The notes beneath the pieces are model-generated. The model saw only the letters and a program-made list of their open reading frames with translations, had not been told where the DNA came from and did no database searches. Shown here piece after piece: positions 27,655 to 34,234 of a stretch of DNA of 64,000 bases (positions are counted from its first letter, which is position 1; every line of letters starts with the position of its first letter). The stretch spans positions 913,001 through 977,000 of the forward strand of contig NZ_CP040751.1 in assembly GCF_008001235.1 (NCBI RefSeq), written 5' to 3'. Source of the stretch: Salidesulfovibrio onnuriiensis. Its GTDB lineage: Bacteria; Desulfobacterota; Desulfovibrionia; Desulfovibrionales; Desulfovibrionaceae. The position numbers were made by a program, and so were the translations under genes.

Positions 27655-27769
27655 GCCGATAAGGGTACGTCTTCTTTGTCGTTTCAAAAAAAGAAAGCCC
27701 TTCGTGTATGTTCAATACACGTCGGGTTTTCTTTTTTACTTTGCGAATCCGCACCCTTCTTGGCCGCCT
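27655..27769 (+). repeat. Terminator-carrying dispersed repeat, copy B
   Basis: 115 bp, same orientation as copy A. It shares GCCGATAAGGG, GTTTCAAAAAAAG, CGTGTATG...CAATACACG and CTTCTTGGCCGCCT. The stem outside the conserved core differs from copy A (GAAAGCCC/GGGTTTTC instead of GGCAGCCCC/GGGGCTGCC) but still pairs, followed by TTTTTT. It lies just after folD and can act as its terminator. Confidence 0.85.
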
Positions 27770-27876
27770 TGAGGTGGGCGGCGTCCTCCCCGCAATCGAC
27801 AAAGCCCGTTCGCCTCTTCAATTCCGATTCGTTTTGCCGTATCGTGCCCGAACGTCCAAACTGAAAGGAGTCTGAC

Positions 27877-29070
27877 ATGCAGCTTATTTCCAAGCAGATA
27901 GAAGGATACATGGAGAGCAGTTCCTGGATTCGCAAGATGTTCGAAGCGGGCATTGCCATGAAAAAGGAATTCGGCGAGGACGCGGTGTGCGACTTCAGCC
28001 TGGGCAACCCGGACCTGCCGCCGCCCGCCGCCCTGAAGCAGGCCATGAAGGATTTGGCCGAGGATGCGGACAAGCCGTTCTTCCTGGGCTACATGCCCAA
28101 CTTCGGCTACCCGGACGCCCGGGAAGCCCTGGCCCGGCAGATTTCCAAGGAGCAGGGCGTGGATGTCCCCGCCGACAGCTTGGTCATCACCTGCGGCGCG
28201 GCCGGCGCCCTGAACGCCTTTTTCCGGGCCGTTCTCGCCCCGGGCGACGAGGTGCTTGCCCCGGCCCCGTATTTTGTGGAATACGGTTTCTACTGCCAGA
28301 ACCACGGCGGTAAACTGGTGCCCGTGCCCAGCAAACCGCTGACCTTCGAGCTGGACCTGGATGCTCTGGACGCGGCCATCAACGAGAATACCCGCGTGCT
28401 GCTGCTCAATTCGCCCAACAACCCCACGGGCGCGGTCTATTCCCGCCAGGAGCTTTCCGCCCTGGCCGAGATCCTGAACAAGCACAACCAGGGCCGCGAG
28501 CGTCCCATCTTTATTCTCTCGGACGAACCGTACCGCTTCCTGGCCTTCGACGGCGTGGAAGTGCCCAGCCTGCTGGATATCTATCCCTATTCCGTGGTCT
28601 GCTCCTCGTTCTCCAAGAACCTGAGCATGGCGGGCGAGCGCATCGGCTATGCCTGCGTCAACCCGGCCATGCCCGACAAGGCCAAGCTTGTGGGGGCCAT
28701 CATCCTGACCAACCGCATTCTTGGGTTCGTCAATGCCCCGGCCCTGGCCCAGAAGCTCATGATGCGCTGCCTGGGCAGCCAGGTGGACGTCTCCATCTAC
28801 GAGGCGCGCCGCGCGGCCATGGCCGACGTGCTGGACAACGGCGGTTACAACTATTCCATGCCCAAGGGCACCTTCTACTTCTTCCCCGAAGCTCCCGGTG
28901 GCGACGACGTGGCCTTCTGCGGGCTGTTGCAGGAGGAGAAGATTCTGGCCGTGCCCGGCACGGGTTTCGGCTATCCCGGATACTTCCGCCTGACCTTCTG
29001 CATCGGCGAAGAGGTCATCAAGCGCTCGCGCGACGGCTTCAAGCGGGCCATCGAGAAGGCGAACGCCTAG
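27877..29070 (+). CDS. Class I/II aminotransferase (aspartate aminotransferase-like)
   Basis: 397 residues, fold type I PLP enzyme. Motifs are FSLGNPDLPPP, TCGAAGALNAFFRA, NSPNNPTGAVYS, SDEPYRFLAF and the PLP lysine in SFSKNLSMAGERIGY (near residue 246), with a C-terminal arginine in FRLTFCIG. The substrate is not set by sequence; family members act on aspartate, alanine or branched/aromatic amino acids. AAAGGAGTCTGAC precedes the ATG. It is monocistronic. Confidence 0.88.
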   Translation: MQLISKQIEGYMESSSWIRKMFEAGIAMKKEFGEDAVCDFSLGNPDLPPPAALKQAMKDLAEDADKPFFLGYMPNFGYPDAREALARQISKEQGVDVPADSLVITCGAAGALNAFFRAVLAPGDEVLAPAPYFVEYGFYCQNHGGKLVPVPSKPLTFELDLDALDAAINENTRVLLLNSPNNPTGAVYSRQELSALAEILNKHNQGRERPIFILSDEPYRFLAFDGVEVPSLLDIYPYSVVCSSFSKNLSMAGERIGYACVNPAMPDKAKLVGAIILTNRILGFVNAPALAQKLMMRCLGSQVDVSIYEARRAAMADVLDNGGYNYSMPKGTFYFFPEAPGGDDVAFCGLLQEEKILAVPGTGFGYPGYFRLTFCIGEEVIKRSRDGFKRAIEKANA

Positions 29071-29090
29071 CTACAATCAGAAGATGAAAT

Positions 29091-29128
29091 GCGAGAGGGG
29101 AACCTTTTAAAATAGGTTCCCCTCTCGC
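29091..29128 (+). terminator. Long perfect hairpin after the aminotransferase gene
   Basis: GCGAGAGGGGAACCT and AGGTTCCCCTCTCGC pair over 15 bp around an eight-base AT loop; the 3' side runs GCTTTCCCC, so the U-tract is weak. Confidence 0.75.
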
Positions 29129-29186
29129 GCTTTCCCCTCCCATATTTTTGGGCGGTTTCTGTTGCATGGTTAAAGAGCAGCCCTGA

Positions 29187-29285
29187 GATCAGTCGGCACG
29201 AATTTGGATGAGCGCAGCGAAGAACAAAGACGTGCCGACAAACCAGGTTTCCAAAGGGCTTAGCCCTTTGGCGGGGTGCAGGGGC
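29187..29285 (+). repeat. Composite palindromic repeat overlapping the EamA gene end
   Basis: The left part (GTCGGCACGAATTTG ... CAAAGACGTGCCGAC) resembles the tail of copy A at 26131-26180. The right part has two palindromes, CCAAAGGGCTTAGCCCTTTGG and GCAGGGGCAGCGCCCCTGC. The first half of the right part recurs at 31436-31456. The EamA gene ends inside it. Confidence 0.75.
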
Positions 29286-30159
29286 AGCGCCCCTGCCTGT
29301 TGAACACGGGCAACCGGCTGCCGAAGACGACCAGGGCCACACCACCCAGCAGCAGGCAGGAGGCGGCAATATCCACGGCGGTCAGGGTTTCTCCCAGGAA
29401 CAGGGACCCGGACCAGATGCCGAACACCGGTACCAGCAGCGAGAACGGGGCCACCACGTTGGGCGAGTATTCGCGGAACAGATGGGCCCAGACCCCGAAC
29501 CCGAAGATTGTGGCCACCATGGCGATGTAGAAGACGGTCCCAAATCCGGTCCAGCCCATGTTCATGACGGCCTGCCACTGGCCGGTTTCCAGAAGCAGGG
29601 ACAGGACGAGCAGCGGCAGGGGCGGGATCAGGCTCATCCAGACCACCAGGGCCAGCATGTCCACCTTGCCCGCCTTTTTCATGAGGATGTTGGAGACCCC
29701 CCAGAAGAATCCGGCCGCAATGACCATGAGTAGCCCGGCAAAACTGGGGCTGGCCGACATGTCGGCGATGAGCAGGGCGATTCCGCCGAAGGCCACCAGC
29801 ACGCCGCCGCGCTGCCAGAACGTGGGCGAATCCTTGAGAACCACCGAGGACAGGATGAGGGTAAAGATGGCCTGGCACTGGAGCACCAGCGAGGAGAGCC
29901 CGGCGGGCATGCCCAGGTCCATGCCCACGAAGAGCAGGCTGAACTTGATCACCCCGAGCACCAGCCCGATGGAGATGATGTATTTCCACGGGATGTTGCC
30001 GCGCTTGATGAAGAACACGGCAGGGATGGCCGCCAGGGTGAAGCGCAGGGCCACGAACAGGATGGGCGGGAACGAGCCCAGCCCCACCTTGATGACCACG
30101 AAGTTGACCCCCCAGAGCAGGGCGACGAGGACGGCCAGGGCAATGTGTCGGGTTTTCAT
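29260..30159 (-). CDS. EamA/DMT-family transporter
   Basis: 299 residues with ten predicted transmembrane helices in two EamA repeats, starting K-T-R-H-I-A-L-A-V-L-V-A-L-L-W-G-V-N-F and with the second repeat at AGFFWGVSNILMKKAG. Such proteins export amino acids or other metabolites; the substrate is unknown. I start at ATG 30159 (AAGGACTGAC upstream). It lies 13 bp after the small gene at 30173-30325 and is probably in its transcript. Its last dozen codons (R-Q-G-R-C-P-C-T-P-P-K-G) and TAA come from the palindromic repeat. Confidence 0.85.
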   Translation of the reverse strand: MKTRHIALAVLVALLWGVNFVVIKVGLGSFPPILFVALRFTLAAIPAVFFIKRGNIPWKYIISIGLVLGVIKFSLLFVGMDLGMPAGLSSLVLQCQAIFTLILSSVVLKDSPTFWQRGGVLVAFGGIALLIADMSASPSFAGLLMVIAAGFFWGVSNILMKKAGKVDMLALVVWMSLIPPLPLLVLSLLLETGQWQAVMNMGWTGFGTVFYIAMVATIFGFGVWAHLFREYSPNVVAPFSLLVPVFGIWSGSLFLGETLTAVDIAASCLLLGGVALVVFGSRLPVFNRQGRCPCTPPKG

Positions 30160-30172
30160 GTCAGTCCTTTTG

Positions 30173-30325
30173 CTAATGAAGTTGGCCGATTGCCAGGGAA
30201 AGCAGGATGGCCGCCGCAAACCAGAACAAGGTCTTGAACGCGCCCATTGCGGGGCTTGTCTCGCGGTTGCGGCGGTCGGCGTCTTCCGCCTCCAGAAGGG
30301 TTTCGATGATTCTGAATACGGTCAT
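30173..30325 (-). CDS. Small tail-anchored-like membrane protein, module 1
   Basis: 50 residues from ATG 30325, with a strong ribosome site (GGGAGGTG). The polar N-terminus (VFRIIETLLEAEDADRRNR) precedes a C-terminal hydrophobic helix (FKTLFWFAAAILLSLAIG) ending Q-L-H. It faces a LysR gene across 138 bp and precedes the EamA transporter by 13 bp. Two similar small genes occur at 32412-32594 and 33774-33944, each facing a LysR paralogue; the tail S-L-A-I-G-Q-L-H matches S-V-G-I-S-Q-L-Q of the second. No known family is recognised. Confidence 0.7.
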   Translation of the reverse strand: MTVFRIIETLLEAEDADRRNRETSPAMGAFKTLFWFAAAILLSLAIGQLH

Positions 30326-30388
30326 ATGCACCTCCCGGCAATGCTTGTTCGATAGTGGTTTACTCATACCCGGCCTAGAGGAACGGGG

Positions 30389-30436
30389 TCCAATCGCAAT
30401 ACCCTAAACCAGGATTCACCAATCCTGATTGCACGT
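30389..30436. promoter_or_regulatory. Shared LysR-type control region, module 1
   Basis: TCCAATCG (30389-30396) and AATCCTGATTGC (30421-30432) recur in the same order at 32671 and 32702, with 24 and 23 bases between them. The second box lies 43-44 bp before the LysR ATG in both. The sequence holds ATT-N6-AAT, a LysR T-N11-A-type element. Read on the minus strand, the first box is TTGGAC, a possible -35 of the small gene. Confidence 0.55.
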
Positions 30437-30463
30437 AATTGCGGTCTGGGGTAGACGGGAGCC

Positions 30464-31369
30464 ATGGAACTGTATCAGCTCAAGACATTCGTGGTGGTGG
30501 CCGAGGAAGGCAACCTGACCCGGGCGGCCGCCCGGCTGCACGCCAGCCAGCCCGCGGTGAGCGGGCACGTCAAGGCCCTGGAGGAGGAACTGGACGTCAC
30601 CCTGTTCGTCCGCACCTCGCGCGGCATGGAACTGACCTCCGCGGGCGAGAAGCTGCGCCGCAAGGCCCTAGTGGTGCTGGATGCCGCCCATGACCTGGAA
30701 AACAGCGCACAGGACATGCGCGACGAACTGGAAGGCGAGCTCAGCATCGGGCTGAATACGGACCCGGATTTCCTGCGCGTGGGAGATCTGGTGGCGGATA
30801 TGTCCGAGCACCACCCCAAACTCCGGCTGCACCTCTCCCAAAGCATTTCCGGCACGATCCTGGGCGACATCAAGGGCCGCACCCTGGATGCGGGCTTTGT
30901 TTTCTGGGAAAACCCCTATGCGGAGGTGGTCGCCAGCCCCATCCACCGCACGCGGATCAGCGTGGTGGCCCCCATGGCCATGGCCGAACGCGCCTGTGCA
31001 TGCTCACTGGCCGAGCTGGCCGAGCTGCCCTGGATCTGGCCCGCGCACCGCTGTTTCTACCGCCAGCTCCTGGAGGCCGAATTCGCGGCCATAGGCAAGC
31101 AGCCCAAAGAGACCATCCAGGCGGACGGCGAAGAGGTCATCCGCGCGCTGGTCAATCTCGGCAAGGGCATGTCGCTCATGCGCATCGACGAGGCCCGCCG
31201 CGAGGAGGCCCTCGGCAATCTGGTCATCTGCGACCTGGATTTCGACCTGCACGTGGATCTCTACTACGCCTACGCCAAAAGCCGGGCCAAGGATCCGGCC
31301 TTGCGGGCGCTGTTTGAAGCGGTCAAGCGTGTCTGGGGCGTGGACAAGGCGGCCCGGCAAGCGGCCTAG
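30464..31369 (+). CDS. LysR-family transcriptional regulator, paralogue 1
   Basis: 301 residues: winged-helix N-terminus (MELYQLKTFVVVAEEGNLTRAA ... SQPAVSGHVKALE) and periplasmic-binding-type effector domain. The effector domain opens GLNTDPDFLR, a signature shared with the two paralogues downstream (GLNTDAEYLR, GLNTDAEFLR). It should regulate the divergent small gene and perhaps EamA. The effector is unknown. It is 60 bp shorter than none of the family; length is normal. A repeat remnant starts just after the stop. Confidence 0.9.
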   Translation: MELYQLKTFVVVAEEGNLTRAAARLHASQPAVSGHVKALEEELDVTLFVRTSRGMELTSAGEKLRRKALVVLDAAHDLENSAQDMRDELEGELSIGLNTDPDFLRVGDLVADMSEHHPKLRLHLSQSISGTILGDIKGRTLDAGFVFWENPYAEVVASPIHRTRISVVAPMAMAERACACSLAELAELPWIWPAHRCFYRQLLEAEFAAIGKQPKETIQADGEEVIRALVNLGKGMSLMRIDEARREEALGNLVICDLDFDLHVDLYYAYAKSRAKDPALRALFEAVKRVWGVDKAARQAA

Positions 31370-31374
31370 AAGTA

Positions 31375-31538
31375 TGCCTCCGGCGGGCAAGGGGGATAAT
31401 CCCCCTTGCATCCCTTAACAAATAAAATGGCCCGGTTTCCAAAGGGCTTAGCCTTTGCCTCAGTCGTTGGCGAGTCTTCGAGCCTTACAAATGAGGACCG
31501 CAGCAACACCGTAGACGTCCCCTTATCGACAGCCGCAC
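31375..31538 (+). repeat. Composite palindromic repeat between LysR 1 and marC
   Basis: Contains GCCTCCGGCGGGCAAGGGGG followed by ATAATCCCCCTTGCA (as at 18506), then GGTTTCCAAAGGGCTTAGCC (as at 29248), then CTCAGTCGTTGGCGAGTCTT, the reverse of AGACTCGTCAACGGATGAG at 26178. It ends with CCGTAGACGTCCCCTTATCG, the reverse of the copy A start. So this is an inverted, rearranged copy. No gene is seen in it. Confidence 0.75.
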
Positions 31539-32132
31539 CTAGGATTGAAAGTACATCTTGAGTCCGCTCATGATCATTTCCAGGGCGATGAACGAGACGA
31601 TCACTGCCGTGAGCTTTTCCAGGCCCCGGGTGAAGGCCTTGCCGAACGCCTTGAGGATCACCGAGGATACGGACAGGAGCGCGGCCCCGGCCACCACGGA
31701 ACAGCCGATGGAGATGAAAAGCAGGAGCCGTCCATCCGGGGGCAGCTCCAGGTACTTGACCATGGCGAAGGTCATGCAGCCCGGCCCGGCCAGCATGGGG
31801 ATGGCCAGCGGCGAGATGATGATGCTCTGCTGCCCGCCCTTGGGGTCGGCCAGGGACTGCCCGCCCATGATCATCATGAAGGCGATGTAGAGCAGCAGGA
31901 GGCCGCCGCCCACCTTGACCGCCTCGATGCTTACTGCGAAATAGTGCATGAGTCCCTGCCCGAACAGGGCGAAGACCGCCACGATGAGCCCTGCCACGAT
32001 GGACGAGAGCACGGCCACCCGCACCCGCTCCCGGAACGGGAAGTCCTGGGTCAGGCCGATGAAGACAGGGATGGTGCCGATGAAATCCATGAGGATGAAC
32101 AGCGGGATGAACAGGGAAAGGAACATGCCCAT
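31539..32132 (-). CDS. MarC-family integral membrane protein
   Basis: 197 residues with six hydrophobic helices and the MarC/UPF0056 layout: PLFILMDFIGTIPVFIGLT near the start, GGGLLLLYIAFMMIMGG, and SPLAIPMLAGPGCMTFAM. Members were once linked to multiple antibiotic resistance but no transport function is proven. It is separated from the next upstream gene by a terminator, so it has its own promoter. Substrate unknown. Confidence 0.88.
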   Translation of the reverse strand: MGMFLSLFIPLFILMDFIGTIPVFIGLTQDFPFRERVRVAVLSSIVAGLIVAVFALFGQGLMHYFAVSIEAVKVGGGLLLLYIAFMMIMGGQSLADPKGGQQSIIISPLAIPMLAGPGCMTFAMVKYLELPPDGRLLLFISIGCSVVAGAALLSVSSVILKAFGKAFTRGLEKLTAVIVSFIALEMIMSGLKMYFQS

Positions 32133-32285
32133 GAAAAGCTCCTTGATCGAATGTTTTGCAATCCGATTCTATATCCCAAAATCCCGTTCGGCCCAATCAG
32201 ACTCTTCAAATCCAGAGTATCAGAAAATCCGAAGCTATGGTTGGATCAGGTTTTTTGATGGAAGAAGGGGGGCTTTTTCTGAAAT

Positions 32286-32328
32286 AAAAAAAGAGGTTCC
32301 TTCCGCCAAAGGAACCTCTTTTTTTTCT
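32286..32328. terminator. Bidirectional terminator after small module-2 gene
   Basis: AAAGAGGTTCCTT and AAGGAACCTCTTT pair around a short loop with A-rich left and T-rich right flanks, so it can end the small module-2 transcript on the minus strand. Confidence 0.85.
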
Positions 32329-32411
32329 CGGCGACTGCCAAAGGAGAGAGGAATCGAGAGGGAGCAGTCGCCGACCCGTTGGAAACCAATTATATCAGTT
32401 CTGTTGTTGCC

Positions 32412-32594
32412 TTACTGAAGCTGACTGATGCCCACGGAGAGCATGAAGGACATGCAGGTCCAGAGCAGCACCTTGGCGGTTGCGAAGGTGCGGGTTGTCA
32501 GCGCGGAACGACCCTTGCAGTTTGCACGGGCTGCGCCCAGTGCGGTGCTGTCTTCGGGACGGAAAAGATCGGTAAAAATTGCGTTTGCGCTCAT
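32412..32594 (-). CDS. Small tail-anchored-like membrane protein, module 2
   Basis: 60 residues from ATG 32594 with AAGGAGAAAAG as ribosome site. A polar N-terminus (NAIFTDLFRPEDSTALG) is followed by a C-terminal helix (AKVLLWTCMSFMLSVGISQL). It lies divergent to LysR 2 across 151 bp and is followed only by a terminator, so it is a single-gene transcript. The pattern L-F-x-x-E-D-S and the tail resemble the module 1 protein. Not recognised as a known family. Confidence 0.7.
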   Translation of the reverse strand: MSANAIFTDLFRPEDSTALGAARANCKGRSALTTRTFATAKVLLWTCMSFMLSVGISQLQ

Positions 32595-32670
32595 TTTTCT
32601 TTTCTCCTTGCCGGGTTTCGGCCTTGGAATCGTTCGTTGAGTGGACCTTAGGTGACACCCGCGCCTAAAA

Positions 32671-32718
32671 TCCAATCGTATTGTCGGATGCGGGGTTCGG
32701 AAATCCTGATTGCTTTCA
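32671..32718. promoter_or_regulatory. Shared LysR-type control region, module 2
   Basis: TCCAATCG at 32671 and AATCCTGATTGC at 32702, plus a perfect GATTG-CTTT-CAATC inverted repeat at 32708-32721. TCCAATCG lies 77 bp upstream of the small gene's ATG, against 78 bp for the corresponding box of module 3. Confidence 0.6.
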
Positions 32719-32745
32719 ATCGGCTTTGCGCATACTCTCCGGCCC

Positions 32746-33630
32746 ATGGAACTGTACCACCTCAGGACATTCATCGCCGTTGCCGAAGAAGGGCACCTGA
32801 CCAACGCCGCCAAGCGCCTGCACACGAGCCAGCCCTCGGTGAGCGCTCATATCAAGGCGCTGGAGGAGGAGCTGGAGGTCAAGCTGTTCAGCCGCACGCC
32901 CAAGGGCATGGTGCTGACCGAGGCCGGGGATATCCTCAAGGCGCAGGCCGAGCAGGTGCTGAGCGCGCTGCATTCCTTCACGCAAAAGGCCATGAGCCTG
33001 CGCGAGGAATTGTCGGGCGCGGTGCGAATCGGCCTGAACACGGACGCGGAATACCTTCGGCTCACGGATTTGATCTCCACGGTCTCGGAATCGCATCCGG
33101 GCCTGGAGCTGCACCTGAACCAGAATTCCTCGGACAAGATCCTGGCCGACATCCGCGCGGAGCATCTGGATGCGGGGTTTGTTTTCTACAACAATCCGTA
33201 CACGGACATCAAAGCGCACCAGTTACGGCGCTCGCGCGTACTCATCGTCGCCCCGGCCGAGTGGAAGGGCAGGGTCGAGCACGCCAGCTTCGAGGAACTG
33301 GCGCAGCTGCCCTGGGTCTGGCCCGCCCGCTATTGCCCCCTGGGCACCCTGGTGGAGGATCATTTCGAGTCCAAGGGGTTCTGCCCGGCGCGCACGATCA
33401 TGGCCGACAGCGAGGACGTGATCCGGCGGCTGGTGGTGGGGGGCAAGGGACTTTCCATCATGCGCGAGGACGAGGCCGAGATACTCAGCCGCGAGGGCAA
33501 GGTCTATTGCTGGCCCAACACGGACAACGAGATCGGCATGGACAGCTTTTTCGTCTATCACCGGGACCGCAAGGACGATCCCGTCATCCTGGCCCTGCTG
33601 GAGGCGGTCAAGAAGGTCTGGAAGGTATAG
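32746..33630 (+). CDS. LysR-family transcriptional regulator, paralogue 2
   Basis: 294 residues from ATG 32746 (M-E-L-Y-H-L-R-T-F), which aligns exactly with the starts of the other two paralogues; an upstream ATG at 32710 is probably not used. HTH SQPSVSAHIKALEEELEV; effector domain opens GLNTDAEYLRLTDL and shares the LPW-[VI]-W-PA block with paralogue 1 (LPWVWPARYC, LPWIWPAHRC). It is likely to control the facing small gene. Effector unknown. Confidence 0.9.
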   Translation: MELYHLRTFIAVAEEGHLTNAAKRLHTSQPSVSAHIKALEEELEVKLFSRTPKGMVLTEAGDILKAQAEQVLSALHSFTQKAMSLREELSGAVRIGLNTDAEYLRLTDLISTVSESHPGLELHLNQNSSDKILADIRAEHLDAGFVFYNNPYTDIKAHQLRRSRVLIVAPAEWKGRVEHASFEELAQLPWVWPARYCPLGTLVEDHFESKGFCPARTIMADSEDVIRRLVVGGKGLSIMREDEAEILSREGKVYCWPNTDNEIGMDSFFVYHRDRKDDPVILALLEAVKKVWKV

Positions 33631-33655
33631 ATATTTCCGATGAAGGGAAAAACAT

Positions 33656-33688
33656 CAGCCCCGGCCCGGAGTTTCCGAGTCGGGGCTG
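33656..33688 (+). terminator. Hairpin after LysR 2
   Basis: CAGCCCCG and CGGGGCTG form an 8-bp stem with a long loop; no U-tract, so terminator activity is uncertain. Confidence 0.45.
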
Positions 33689-33773
33689 AAATATGGGGGA
33701 GGCTACTTCAACACATAAGGAGTGCACAGTAATGCGATGCAGCCACCTCCCCAAAGGTCAGTTCGGCGCGTAG

Positions 33774-33944
33774 TCAGATGAGGCTCACGAGCGTTGCCGC
33801 AACGGCGAGCGCCATGGAAAGGGCGCCGGCCACGGCCTTGTTCGTGTGGGAACGTTTTCGGGACGGAACGGCGTTCTTGGCGCGAGCGTGCGGTGCGGAA
33901 TCATGTTCCATAGCGAAAACCGCCAAGCGAGTTTCAATGTCCAT
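33774..33944 (-). CDS. Small tail-anchored-like membrane protein, module 3
   Basis: 56 residues from ATG 33944: M-D-I-E-T-R-L-A-V-F-A-M-E-H-D-S, a basic middle (AKNAVPSRKRSHTNK) and a C-terminal hydrophobic helix (AVAGALSMALAVAATLVSLI). It is easily missed because the opposite strand is also open here. GGAGGG lies 14 bases before the ATG, a rather long spacing. It faces LysR 3 and repeats the layout of modules 1 and 2, with the same A-x-F-x-x-E-[HD]-S pattern. Support rests mainly on that parallel. Confidence 0.6.
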   Translation of the reverse strand: MDIETRLAVFAMEHDSAPHARAKNAVPSRKRSHTNKAVAGALSMALAVAATLVSLI

Positions 33945-34018
33945 GCAGCTCAAGCGTCCCTCCGGCAGTTGCCGTTCCTCAAATCAGTTGTCCCTCTCCT
34001 AAGGTGTTTGGCCCCCGC

Positions 34019-34060
34019 AAATCCAATTGTTTTGCCCGATGAAGTCGTTCGGTTTTTTTG
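34019..34060. promoter_or_regulatory. Shared control region, module 3 (partial match)
   Basis: AAATCCAATTGTTTTGCCCG continues ATGAAGTCGTTCGG and aligns with AAATCCAATCGTATTGTCGG then ATGCGGGGTTCGG at 32669. It lies 75-78 bp upstream of the module 3 small gene, as in module 2, but about 190 bp before LysR 3. The stretch 34060-34234 is AT-rich and holds no gene I can support. Confidence 0.5.
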
Positions 34061-34234
34061 ATATCGACCAGTTTTTCTGCGCAAACGCAGGATTTGTACC
34101 CAATTTTTTGCATTTTGCCACCAGAAAAATGAAAAAAGAACGATTCGGCGCGTCCGGGGCGTCGCCGGGCCCGAGAGACAGGACAATCCAAGTTTGGAGT
34201 TGCAACAACTATGAATAGGGCTTAGTAAGCGCGC

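Noticed and set aside
33723-33772. Short plus-strand frame after TAAGGAGTGCACAGTA with ATG 33732
   Set aside because: Thirteen codons with a ribosome-like site but no neighbour to explain it; too short to support as a gene.
34027-34218. Plus-strand 63-codon frame before LysR 3
   Set aside because: AT-rich, no ribosome site, no hydrophobic or family pattern; treated as non-coding.
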